NCBI GenBank assembly: GCA_003599865.1
Contig: QZKS01000094.1
Location: 1-45,509 of the forward strand
DNA length: 45,509 nt
DNA from: Desulfobacteraceae bacterium
GTDB lineage: Bacteria > Desulfobacterota > Desulfobacteria > Desulfobacterales > SURF-7
Reading direction: 5' to 3'
How positions within the stretch are numbered: position 1 is the first letter of the stretch; each line of letters opens with the position of its first letter. Position numbers and translations under genes: made by a program. The notes beneath the pieces are model-generated. The model was not told the origin of the DNA. It ran no database searches and worked only from the letters and a program-made list of their open reading frames with translations. Of the stretch, positions 1-7,536 are shown piece by piece.

Positions 1-1077
1 GATGCCGATAATGCCCCCAGGGGGTAGCTGAAAGGACATGTTTTCGACCAGTAACTGGTCGCCATAGGCTTTCGTGATATTTTCCGCCTCAATGACAACT
101 TTCCCCAAACGAGGACCTGGCGGAATGTAGATTTCCAATTCTTTGGACAGCTTTTCATTTTCCTGAACAAGCAGTTTTTCGTAGGATTGGATACGTGCTT
201 TTGATTTGGTGTGTCTGCCCTTGGGTGACATGCGAATCCATTCCAGCTCCCGCTGGAGGGTTTTCTGTCGATCGGATTCTGTTTTTTCTTCTTGTTTCAG
301 GCGATTTTGTTTCTGTTCCAGCCATGAAGAATAGTTGCCTTTCCATGGAATCCCGTGTCCCCGGTCCAGCTCCAGTATCCATCCGGCGACATTGTCAAGG
401 AAATAACGATCATGTGTGACAGCGATAATCGTTCCGGCGTATTGTTGTAAATGATGTTCCAGCCATGCAACGGATTCTGCATCAAGGTGATTGGTCGGTT
501 CATCCAGAAGCAATATGTCAGGTTTTTGCAGCAGCAGCCGGCAAAGGGCAACCCTTCGTTTTTCTCCTCCGGAGAGGATTTTTACCGGTGTATCACCGGG
601 AGGACATCTCAGCGCATCCATGGCCATGGATAAACGAGAATCCATATCCCATGCATCCATATGATCGAGTTTTTCCTGAACCTCCCCCTGCCGATGAATC
701 AGTTTTTCCATTTCTTCATCCGACATGGGTTGTGCAAATTTTTCATTGATCTCATTAAATTCTTTCATCAGATCGACGACTTCCTGGATACCTTCTTCAA
801 CAATTTCTTTTACTGTCCGGTTTTCATTTAACAGGGGCTCCTGTTCCAGAAAGCCAATGGTATACCCTTTTGATAAAATGGTTTCCCCATTGAAATCCTG
901 ATCAACACCGGCCAGAATTTTAAGAAGCGTACTTTTTCCTGAACCATTCAGACCTAATACGCCGATTTTCGCACCATAAAAATAGGAAAGTGATATTTCT
1001 TTTAAAATCGGTTTTTTATTATGGAACTTACTCACCCTGATCATGGAATAAATTACTTTGTTTACATCATTGCTCAT
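1..1077 (-). CDS. ettA: EttA-like ABC-F ATPase (3' end outside window)
   Basis: Reading down from the ATG at 1077, the frame stays open to the window edge and gives the first 359 residues of a protein whose family is usually about 555 residues long. ABC domain 1 is complete: Walker A GLNGSGKST at about residues 42-50, signature LSGGEKRRVAL, and Walker B LLLLDEPTNHLD followed by the AVTHDRYFLD switch region. A linker rich in Arg, Lys and Glu follows, and domain 2 begins just before the edge. ABC-F proteins of the EttA type bind the ribosomal E site and gate translation elongation according to ATP/ADP level; they are cytosolic and have no membrane domain. AGGAG lies 12 nt upstream of the ATG, somewhat far. 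The EttA assignment rests on the N-terminal part only; another ABC-F subgroup is possible. Confidence 0.85.
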   Translation of the reverse strand, partial: MSNDVNKVIYSMIRVSKFHNKKPILKEISLSYFYGAKIGVLGLNGSGKSTLLKILAGVDQDFNGETILSKGYTIGFLEQEPLLNENRTVKEIVEEGIQEVVDLMKEFNEINEKFAQPMSDEEMEKLIHRQGEVQEKLDHMDAWDMDSRLSMAMDALRCPPGDTPVKILSGGEKRRVALCRLLLQKPDILLLDEPTNHLDAESVAWLEHHLQQYAGTIIAVTHDRYFLDNVAGWILELDRGHGIPWKGNYSSWLEQKQNRLKQEEKTESDRQKTLQRELEWIRMSPKGRHTKSKARIQSYEKLLVQENEKLSKELEIYIPPGPRLGKVVIEAENITKAYGDQLLVENMSFQLPPGGIIGI

Positions 1078-1158
1078 GGATTATGGAATCTCCTGGTGTT
1101 CTCTTCGGTTTGTACAACCGCATTAACCCTGTTTTGATGATTAAGATTGTTTCTGTTT

Positions 1159-1770
1159 TTAACGGTTAACCAGACAACAGATCTGATTTACGGCTGCTTC
1201 CAAATCTGTTTTTGTCATGTTGATAATCATATGATAATTGTTCCATTTATCATAATCTTTTTTGCCGAAACGGCGGTAAAGGTTTTCCCTTCGTTTGTCT
1301 TCCACTTTGATGGCGGAAATCGTCTGTTCTTCCGTAAGATTATATTTTTTCGATAAAAATCTCTTGCGGTGGGCATCTTCGGCAATCAATAAGATATGAA
1401 AGGTATCTCCTCTTTCGGCCAGAATATACTGGCTGCCTCTGCCAAGGATAACGGCATTGCCGTTTTTGGCGATGTCTTCAATAATGAGATTCAGCAGGTC
1501 GACATAAATGATTTCATCCAAAGCATCCTGCTTGTTTTCCTTGGCTCTGTCGGCAAATGTTTTTGGCATGATACCGGAAACAAATTTCATGAATGAACTG
1601 GTTGTATTTTTTTCTGTTGAAAATACAGCGTCTTCTGATACATTGGCTTTTTCGGCTATTAACTGTATGATTTCATTGTCATAAAAAGTATATCCGAGTT
1701 TTTTTGCCACCATTTCACCCAGTGTTTTGCCGCCGGCACCGAGTTGTCTTGCAATTGTAATAACAGGCAT
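1159..1770 (-). CDS. Cytidylate-kinase-like family protein
   Basis: The 203-residue protein starts MPVITIARQLGAGGKTLG. This glycine-rich P-loop and the nearby YDNEII segment are typical of the cytidylate-kinase-like family (Pfam Cytidylate_kin2), P-loop nucleoside/nucleotide kinases common in anaerobes and mostly uncharacterised. The LGRGSQYIL and RRENLYRRFGKKDYDKWNNY stretches fit the nucleotide-binding and lid parts of the family. The frame is open further upstream to 1866, but the ATG at 1770 has a perfect GGAGG (complement of 1777-1781) six bases before it and makes the P-loop N-terminal as usual, so I chose it. It lies 81 bp upstream of the ettA-like gene on the same strand. The substrate cannot be told from sequence. 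Confidence 0.8.
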   Translation of the reverse strand: MPVITIARQLGAGGKTLGEMVAKKLGYTFYDNEIIQLIAEKANVSEDAVFSTEKNTTSSFMKFVSGIMPKTFADRAKENKQDALDEIIYVDLLNLIIEDIAKNGNAVILGRGSQYILAERGDTFHILLIAEDAHRKRFLSKKYNLTEEQTISAIKVEDKRRENLYRRFGKKDYDKWNNYHMIINMTKTDLEAAVNQICCLVNR

Positions 1771-2079
1771 TTTTACCTCCTTCAAAAGTATATTTTTAAA
1801 TGATTCCGAATAATAGTTTTCAAGATCCATTAGGAAGCTCCGGATGATATAAACTCTATCATTCACAGGTCATAAATTCAATAAATTATTCAATATTTAG
1901 AAATATTTCGTGGATATCGGCAAAACAATTCATCCGCGTATACAGCAAGTATTGAAAATATCCAGTGTTGTTAACATATTTAAATATAAAACTCTTTTGA
2001 GATAAATTGATGATTGACTATGTTAAGCATTTAATAACAGGCATAAATAAAAGTTATATTTTATTATACATAAAAATAT

Positions 2080-2094
2080 CATAGCACAACTATG
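2080..2094. promoter_or_regulatory. Candidate TetR operator O1 (inverted repeat)
   Basis: CATAG-CACAA-CTATG is a perfect inverted repeat with 5-bp arms and a 5-bp centre. Its core ATAG-N5-CTAT (13 bp, 2081-2093) recurs at 2113-2125, 32 bp away centre to centre, which is about three helical turns, so both would face the same side of the DNA. It lies just upstream of the -35 box of the operon promoter. Binding by the TetR protein at 2181 is inferred from position. Confidence 0.6.
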
Positions 2095-2101
2095 AAAAGT
2101 C

Positions 2102-2130
2102 TTGACGATTTAATAGCATGACTATATTAT
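2102..2130 (+). promoter_or_regulatory. Sigma70 promoter of the TetR/acyl-CoA operon
   Basis: TTGACG at 2102-2107 (5 of 6 consensus bases) and TATTAT at 2125-2130 (5 of 6) are separated by exactly 17 bp. Transcription would start near 2137, about 44 nt before the TetR start codon. No other promoter of comparable quality was noticed before the end of the gene series at 14597, so this probably drives the whole operon. Confidence 0.65.
2113..2125. promoter_or_regulatory. Candidate TetR operator O2 between -35 and -10
   Basis: ATAG-CATGA-CTAT repeats the O1 core and lies between the -35 and -10 hexamers, a position where a bound repressor would block RNA polymerase. Together with O1 this is the expected layout for autoregulation by the TetR protein encoded just downstream. 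Confidence 0.6.
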
Positions 2131-2166
2131 GTTTCACATGATCGTGCTGCAAATAAGGAGACCATA

Positions 2167-2175
2167 GGGGGGGGG
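2167..2175 (+). repeat. G9 homopolymer in the TetR ribosome-binding region
   Basis: Nine consecutive G end five bases before the TetR ATG at 2181; AAGGAG lies further upstream at 2155-2160. The run itself could act as the Shine-Dalgarno. A length change here would alter its distance from the ATG but would not shift the reading frame. Confidence 0.7.
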
Positions 2176-2180
2176 CGTAT

Positions 2181-2855
2181 ATGACAGGTATGGAAAAAAT
2201 AGAAGCCCGGAAGGTAAAGATTCTGGAAACAGCGGCAAAGGTATTTTCCAAAAAAGGGTTTCAGGATACAACGATTTCGGAAATCGCCAAGGCATCCAGA
2301 ACATCGGAGGCATCCATATACGATTATTTCACAACCAAGGAAAACCTGCTGTTTTCGATCCCTCTGGAATTGATGAGGCAGCTGCATGATGTGATGGAAT
2401 ACCATTTAAAGCTGATCCGGGGAAGTATCAATAAGGTTTATGCCGTAATGAATATGCAACTGATGTTTTATCAGGAACATCCTGAGTTTACTGCCGTCCT
2501 GTTGTTGATACTGAAGCATAATCGAAGATTCATTGATACGGAGAGTCATAAAGAGATTCGAAAAAACCTTCGTATTTTTGATCGAATTATCGAAGAAGGG
2601 GTTCAGTCCGGAGAGTTTCGGGAGAATATCAATCCCTATTACGTGAGATCGACATTCATCGGAACGATGGAGCATATTGTCATCAATTGGTTGATGGTTG
2701 GAAATCCAAAAAATTTGCTGGATGCTTCGGATCAATTGTTTGATATTTGTGTGAAGCTTTTAGAGAAAGATGAAAAATTACCGGCCTGTCCGTTTCTTTC
2801 CGGAAATTGTGGTTCGGGGGTTTTGCCGGAGAACGCTGAACTGCCGGCCGGATAA
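2181..2855 (+). CDS. TetR/AcrR-family transcriptional regulator (AtuR-like position)
   Basis: The 224-residue protein has a typical TetR N-terminal domain at about residues 10-55: ILETAAKVFSKKGF, then the helix-turn-helix TTISEIAKASRTSEASIYDYF and a KENLLFSI helix. The C-terminal ligand-binding domain (about 60-210) is all helical and resembles fatty-acyl-CoA-responsive regulators, but I cannot name the effector. It is the first gene of the acyl-CoA operon, and two matching inverted repeats sit in its promoter, so negative autoregulation relieved by an acyl-CoA intermediate is likely. Pseudomonas AtuR is also a TetR protein linked to its terpene cluster. A second in-frame ATG lies three codons in, at 2190. 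A run of nine G (2167-2175) sits between the GGAG-like sequence and the start. Confidence 0.85.
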   Translation: MTGMEKIEARKVKILETAAKVFSKKGFQDTTISEIAKASRTSEASIYDYFTTKENLLFSIPLELMRQLHDVMEYHLKLIRGSINKVYAVMNMQLMFYQEHPEFTAVLLLILKHNRRFIDTESHKEIRKNLRIFDRIIEEGVQSGEFRENINPYYVRSTFIGTMEHIVINWLMVGNPKNLLDASDQLFDICVKLLEKDEKLPACPFLSGNCGSGVLPENAELPAG

Positions 2856-2958
2856 CGATAGTCACCACGCCGTTCCTGAAACTTGAATGATGATTTGCTG
2901 TGAATTGTTTCAGCAACCGGATGATAATAATGAATCGAAAGAGATGAGGTAGTCGATT

Positions 2959-4575
2959 ATGTATGTCATTGAGAGCAAAATCGATAAACAATCGGATGCG
3001 TTCAAAAAGAATTATGAGGCTATGGAAGCCCTTGTCGGGGATTTGCAGAATGAACTGAAAATCGCCATGGAAAGCAGATCGGGAAAGGCGGTCCAGCGGC
3101 TGGAGGAATCCGGCAAAATGCCGGCGAAAAAAAAATTGGAACTGCTTCTGGATAAAAACACTCCTTTTCTGGAGATTGCTCCTTTGGCGGCAAAGGGATT
3201 GTATGATGGAAAAGTTCACAAGGCAGGCCTGATTTCCGGAATCGGTATGGTGGAAGGACGAGAGGTGTTGATATCCATCAATGACGCAACCATCAAAGGC
3301 GGATCCGCCTATCCCCTGACAGTGAAGAAAAGCATCCGGCTTCAGACCATCGCGATGGAAAATCGTCTCCCGGTAATCTCCTTAATTGATTCGGCAGGAG
3401 CCTATCTGCCCTTGCAGTCAGAGATCTTTCCGGATTCCCATAACGGAGGCAGGACGTTTTACAATCAGGCCAAGATGTCCAAGATGGGCATTCCACAGAT
3501 CGCGGCGGTGATGGGACTGTGTACTGCCGGTGGTGCATACGGTGTTGCCATGTGTGATGATATCGTTCATGTGAAAGGCCATGGCGCTATTTTTTTGGGC
3601 GGACCGCCATTAGTAAGAGCTGCCACTGGTGAGGAAGTGACTGCTGATGAACTGGGAGGAGCCTATCTTCACTGCCAGGAGTCAGGTGTGTCGGACTATA
3701 TTGCAGAGGATGATGCGGACGCCATTTCCATCATACGCAAAATTGTAAAAAACCTGCCGGAAAATGAAAAATCCCGGTTGACCATGATGAAACCGGAGCC
3801 GCCTGTTTATGATCCAAAGGAAATTTATGGCATTGTGAGCCGTGACATCGCAGTTCCGTATGATTGCCGGGAAATTATTGCCAGGATGGTTGACGGAAGC
3901 AGATTTCTTGAATTCAAGGAGCTTTACGGAAGTACACTGGTTTGTGGATGGGCGCATATTCACGGATATCCGGTCGGCATACTCGCGAACAATGGAATCC
4001 TGTTTCCGGAAAGCGCATTAAAAGCCACTCAGTTTATCCAGCTTTGCGATAAACGAAAAATTCCTTTACTCTTTTTGCAGAATATTAACGGATTTATCAT
4101 CGGAAAGGCCTATGAGCAGGGCGGCATCACCAAGAATGGCCATAAAATGGTGAATGCAGTCTCCACGGCGTCGGTACCGAAATTCACGGTAATTGTCGGA
4201 GCTTCTTTTGGTGCCGGTAATTATGCCATGTGCGGACGCGGGTACTCACCTCGTCTGCTGTGGATGTGGCCCAATGCAAAAATCGGTGTCATGGGTGGAA
4301 CCCAGGCAGCAGATGTTTTGATTACCATTACCAATGATCAAAACAAAAGACTCGGCAAGCCGCCCCTGACAAAAGAAGAGGAGCTGTTTCTGCGAAAACC
4401 GATCGAAGATGCAGCGGAAAAAGAAGGTAATGCCTATTATAGTACTGCCAATATATGGGATGACGGCATTCTGGACCCTGCCAAGACAAGAGATACTTTG
4501 GGGCTTGCCATATCCGCAGCTTTGAATGCGCCGATACGGGATGATGTTTACGGACATGGTGTTTTCCGAATGTAA
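2959..4575 (+). CDS. Acyl-CoA carboxylase, carboxyltransferase (beta) subunit, MCC/GCC type
   Basis: The 538-residue, full-length beta subunit transfers CO2 from carboxybiotin to an acyl-CoA. Its N half has the crotonase-like core with the DSAGAYLPLQSEIFPD segment, FYNQAKMSKMGIPQIAAVMG, CTAGGAYGVAMCDD and IFLGGPPLVRAATGEEV. These match the 3-methylcrotonyl-CoA/geranyl-CoA carboxylase branch (MccB/LiuB, AtuC) better than propionyl-CoA carboxylase. The C half contains the NNGILFPESALKATQFIQLC and GASFGAGNYAMCGRGYSPR segments typical of that branch. The usual DSGGANLP is DSAGAYLP here, so the acyl pocket may differ. The substrate is probably a 3-methyl-branched 2-enoyl-CoA; I cannot separate methylcrotonyl from longer isoprenoid chains. 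The gene is followed after 41 bp by the biotin carboxylase gene. Confidence 0.88.
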   Translation: MYVIESKIDKQSDAFKKNYEAMEALVGDLQNELKIAMESRSGKAVQRLEESGKMPAKKKLELLLDKNTPFLEIAPLAAKGLYDGKVHKAGLISGIGMVEGREVLISINDATIKGGSAYPLTVKKSIRLQTIAMENRLPVISLIDSAGAYLPLQSEIFPDSHNGGRTFYNQAKMSKMGIPQIAAVMGLCTAGGAYGVAMCDDIVHVKGHGAIFLGGPPLVRAATGEEVTADELGGAYLHCQESGVSDYIAEDDADAISIIRKIVKNLPENEKSRLTMMKPEPPVYDPKEIYGIVSRDIAVPYDCREIIARMVDGSRFLEFKELYGSTLVCGWAHIHGYPVGILANNGILFPESALKATQFIQLCDKRKIPLLFLQNINGFIIGKAYEQGGITKNGHKMVNAVSTASVPKFTVIVGASFGAGNYAMCGRGYSPRLLWMWPNAKIGVMGGTQAADVLITITNDQNKRLGKPPLTKEEELFLRKPIEDAAEKEGNAYYSTANIWDDGILDPAKTRDTLGLAISAALNAPIRDDVYGHGVFRM

Positions 4576-4616
4576 TTGATAATCAACATCTTGAAAGGAT
4601 TTAGAGGGTTAAAAGA

Positions 4617-6104
4617 ATGATCAAAAAGATACTGATTGCCAATCGGGGAGAAATCGCATGCAGGATTATGAATACCTGCAAAGAGATGGGGATCGAATCC
4701 GTAGCTGTTTATTCGGATGTGGATCAAAAAGCACTGCATGTTTTAATGGCGGATTATGCGTATTGCATTGGCACATCAGAACCATCACAGAGCTACCTGA
4801 ACATTGAAAAAATACTGGACGTTGCAAAACAAAGCGGTGCGGATGCAATTCATCCAGGGTATGGTTTTCTTGCAGAGAATGCAGCGTTTGCGGCTCGCTG
4901 TGAAGAGGAAGACGTTATTTTTATCGGGCCTTCTTCCAAGGTGATTTCCGAATTGGGGGATAAAACAATTGCCCGGCAGATTATGATTAAGGGCGGTGTT
5001 CCGGTAACGCCGGGAATGATGCAGGCGGAATCGGATCCGAAAATCATGGCCCGGGAAGCCGACAGGATCGGATATCCGGTTTTGATTAAAGCGGCTGCCG
5101 GAGGCGGCGGAAAAGGCATGCGTATCGTTAAACATCCGGAGGAGATTCATGCCGCCTGCGCTGCTGCGTCGAGCGAAGCGGCGTCGGCATTCGGCAATGG
5201 CGCCATTTATCTGGAGAAGTATATTGAAAAACCGAGGCATGTTGAATTCCAAATACTGGCGGATTCCCATGGCAACGTAATCCATCTGCTGGAACGGGAA
5301 TGTTCCATTCAGAGGCGACACCAGAAAATAATTGAGGAAACGCCTTCACCTGCGGTGACACCGGCCCTTCGTGAGCAAATGGGAAACGCTGCTGTCGCAG
5401 CAGCCAAGGCATCCGGATATGTGAATGCCGGAACCGTTGAGTTCCTGCTGGATTCGGAAGGGCATTTTTATTTTCTGGAGGTAAACACCAGGCTTCAGGT
5501 GGAACACCCGATCACGGAAATGGTTACCGGAATCGATATTGTTCGCCGGCAGATTGAAATTGCATCCGGAAAGTCGCTGTCCCTCAAGCAGGAGGATATA
5601 GCCGGTCGTGGTCATGCCATAGAGTGCCGGGTTTATGCGGAAGATCCGGAAAAGGATTTTTTTCCATCACCCGGGAAAATTGTATTTTTAAAAGAACCAT
5701 CCGGGCCGGGTATCCGCAATGACTGCGGGGTCTATACAGACGTTGAGGTTCCGGTGGATTATGACCCGATTATCTCCAAGCTGATTGTTCATGCAGAGAA
5801 CCGGGAAAAGGCCATTCTCAAAATGATCAAAGCCCTGAGTGAATATGTTATTTTAGGGGTTAAGACGCCGGTGCCGTTTTTAATGGATGTGCTGAAGTCG
5901 GAAGCATTTGCTGATGGTGAAACCTATACGGATTTTATCGCAAAACATTTTGAAAAATGGTCTCCCGGTGAAGGAGATATCGATACGGCTTTGATTGCTT
6001 TTGTGGCGGGCGAACTATCCGTAAAAGGCAACCATCAGTTTCAATCATCATCTGCAAATGATGCGTTATCGCCGTGGAAGACTCTTGGGAACTGGAGATT
6101 GTAA
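4617..6104 (+). CDS. Biotin carboxylase subunit of acyl-CoA carboxylase
   Basis: The 495-residue biotin carboxylase uses ATP and bicarbonate to carboxylate biotin on the carrier encoded next. It begins KKILIANRGEIACRI, has GADAIHPGYGFLAENAAFA, the ATP-grasp glycine loop AAAGGGGKGMRIV (about residues 159-171), ERECSIQRRHQKIIEE and the catalytic EVNTRLQVEHPITE block (about 288-301). After the C-terminal biotin carboxylase subdomain it stops, with no carrier domain. In Pseudomonas LiuD and AtuF, by contrast, carboxylase, BT and carrier domains form one polypeptide of about 650-670 residues. A generic fatty-acid AccC is unlikely given the neighbours. Confidence 0.9.
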   Translation: MIKKILIANRGEIACRIMNTCKEMGIESVAVYSDVDQKALHVLMADYAYCIGTSEPSQSYLNIEKILDVAKQSGADAIHPGYGFLAENAAFAARCEEEDVIFIGPSSKVISELGDKTIARQIMIKGGVPVTPGMMQAESDPKIMAREADRIGYPVLIKAAAGGGGKGMRIVKHPEEIHAACAAASSEAASAFGNGAIYLEKYIEKPRHVEFQILADSHGNVIHLLERECSIQRRHQKIIEETPSPAVTPALREQMGNAAVAAAKASGYVNAGTVEFLLDSEGHFYFLEVNTRLQVEHPITEMVTGIDIVRRQIEIASGKSLSLKQEDIAGRGHAIECRVYAEDPEKDFFPSPGKIVFLKEPSGPGIRNDCGVYTDVEVPVDYDPIISKLIVHAENREKAILKMIKALSEYVILGVKTPVPFLMDVLKSEAFADGETYTDFIAKHFEKWSPGEGDIDTALIAFVAGELSVKGNHQFQSSSANDALSPWKTLGNWRL

Positions 6105-6133
6105 AAATCAATTATAGGATGGAGAATTGAAAA

Positions 6134-6658
6134 TTGGATTATAATCTGATCATCAATGATAAAAATATTCCGGTAAATGTGGATCTGGAAGGGGAAGATC
6201 GATTTGTGGTTTCCATCGGAGAGAAAATGATCACAGTCGGATTCGGCAGGATCGGTGATCATCTGCTTTGCCTGGAAGTGAACGGGAAAAAAGTCAATAC
6301 CTATATCGCGGATACGGCGGAAGGAAGAGCGATCTTTTTCAATGGAAAGACCTACCTTGTGAGTGATGCGGATGCGTTGAATCAGTCGGGAAGTAGAAGA
6401 AGCGGCGGTGGGAAAACAATAGATGAGGTTACACCGCCCATGCCGGCAGTCGTTGTTGCGGTTAAGGTCAAAGAAGGGGATGCAGTAAAAAAAGGCCAGG
6501 GAGTGGTTGTGGTATCTGCCATGAAAATGGAGACCACGCTGTTTGCACCTTTTGACGGTACGGTTACAAAAGTGAATGTTCAGGCAGGGAACAAGGTTAT
6601 GCCGGGCGACATTCTTGTTGATATTGAAAAACAGGAAGAGGGTGCAAGTCCGGAGTAA
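6134..6658 (+). CDS. Biotin carboxyl carrier subunit with N-terminal BT-like region
   Basis: The 174-residue protein starts at a TTG (6134) with GGAG nine bases upstream; no ATG is suitably placed. The C-terminal 75 residues are a biotinyl/lipoyl domain with the AMKM motif, biotinylated lysine K131, and the TTLFAPFDGTVTKV and GDILVDIE strands. The first 85 or so residues are beta-rich and resemble the BT (biotin carboxylase-carboxyltransferase linking) region that lies between biotin carboxylase and carrier in fused alpha subunits. A low-complexity SGSRRSGGGK linker joins the two parts. The gene therefore supplies the second half of a naturally split MCC/GCC alpha subunit, 29 bp after the biotin carboxylase gene. 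Confidence 0.85.
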   Translation: MDYNLIINDKNIPVNVDLEGEDRFVVSIGEKMITVGFGRIGDHLLCLEVNGKKVNTYIADTAEGRAIFFNGKTYLVSDADALNQSGSRRSGGGKTIDEVTPPMPAVVVAVKVKEGDAVKKGQGVVVVSAMKMETTLFAPFDGTVTKVNVQAGNKVMPGDILVDIEKQEEGASPE

Positions 6659-6710
6659 AAAGTTTATTTTACAACCGGCCAACCGGCCGACATAACCCAA
6701 AGGAGATGAT

Positions 6711-7490
6711 ATGAGCGAAAAAGATCTTTTATATAAGGTAGACAAGAACATCGCCTATGTAACGATCAACCGGGAAAAGCATCGAAATTCAATCAGCGGA
6801 GAGGCTGTCAGGCTGTTTCTGGAAGTTCTTGACCAGGCCGAGGGTGATCCGGAGGTTCGGGCGATCTGTATCACAGGAGCAGGGGATAAAGCATTTTGTT
6901 CCGGTGCGGACCTTGGGAATGTCATGGCTGGAGGTCAGGGGCAACAGGCAGATCCGCTTCGAAACTATGCAAGGCTTTTAAAACGGCTCACAAGTTTTCC
7001 CAAGCCAACCGTTGCTAAGATTAACGGCTACTGCCTGGCTGGTGGAACCGGTTTTATGCTGGCCTGTGATATCGTGATCGCCAGGGATGATGCCAGGTTC
7101 GGTACACCGGAGGTCAATGTGGGACTCTTTCCGATGATGATCGGCGCATTGATTTTTCGGAATGTGTTGCGGAAAAAAGCAATGGAGATGATTCTTCTGG
7201 GAGAGAAATTAAGCGCGGAACAGGCAATGAATATGGGGCTGGTTACGAGAGTGGTGCCCTTTGAAAATCTTGATGTAGAAGTGGAAAATGTTTTGAAATC
7301 CCTGTCTGCAAAAAGTCCCATTGGAATGAAAATCGGGAAAGAGGCTTTTAGCGCCATGGATATGATGCCGGTGGAAGAAGCGCTTGATTATCTCTGTGAC
7401 AAACTCCGGGAGGTTGCGGCTACGGAAGATGCGGCTGAAGGAATTACAGCCTTCATCGAAAAACGGCAGCCTGTATTTAAAGGAAAGTAA
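6711..7490 (+). CDS. Enoyl-CoA hydratase/isomerase family protein (LiuC/AtuE-like)
   Basis: The 259-residue crotonase-fold protein has the CoA-binding AFCSGADLGNV, the oxyanion-hole segment NGYCLAGGTGFMLACD (from residue 105), and FGTPEVNVGLFPMMIG. Of the two catalytic glutamates of rat mitochondrial hydratase, the second is kept (E134) but the first position is glycine (G114). The same replacement is, as I recall, seen in Pseudomonas methylglutaconyl-CoA hydratase-type proteins, which supports a glutaconyl-CoA hydratase role rather than general beta-oxidation. It follows the carboxylase genes, where the product of carboxylation would be hydrated. AAAGGAGA lies seven bases before the ATG. Confidence 0.83.
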   Translation: MSEKDLLYKVDKNIAYVTINREKHRNSISGEAVRLFLEVLDQAEGDPEVRAICITGAGDKAFCSGADLGNVMAGGQGQQADPLRNYARLLKRLTSFPKPTVAKINGYCLAGGTGFMLACDIVIARDDARFGTPEVNVGLFPMMIGALIFRNVLRKKAMEMILLGEKLSAEQAMNMGLVTRVVPFENLDVEVENVLKSLSAKSPIGMKIGKEAFSAMDMMPVEEALDYLCDKLREVAATEDAAEGITAFIEKRQPVFKGK

Positions 7491-7536
7491 TAGTGATTCA
7501 AAAAGGACTGTTTTTGACCATATAATGGGGGACGGT

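Larger units (their letters stand above)
1867..2180. other. AT-rich intergenic region ahead of the TetR operon
   Basis: This 314-bp gene-free stretch is much richer in A and T than its surroundings. It holds a perfect AATATTT-AG-AAATATT palindrome at 1892-1907 of unknown meaning, and at its right end the promoter and paired inverted repeats described separately. I see no coding potential. Confidence 0.6.
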
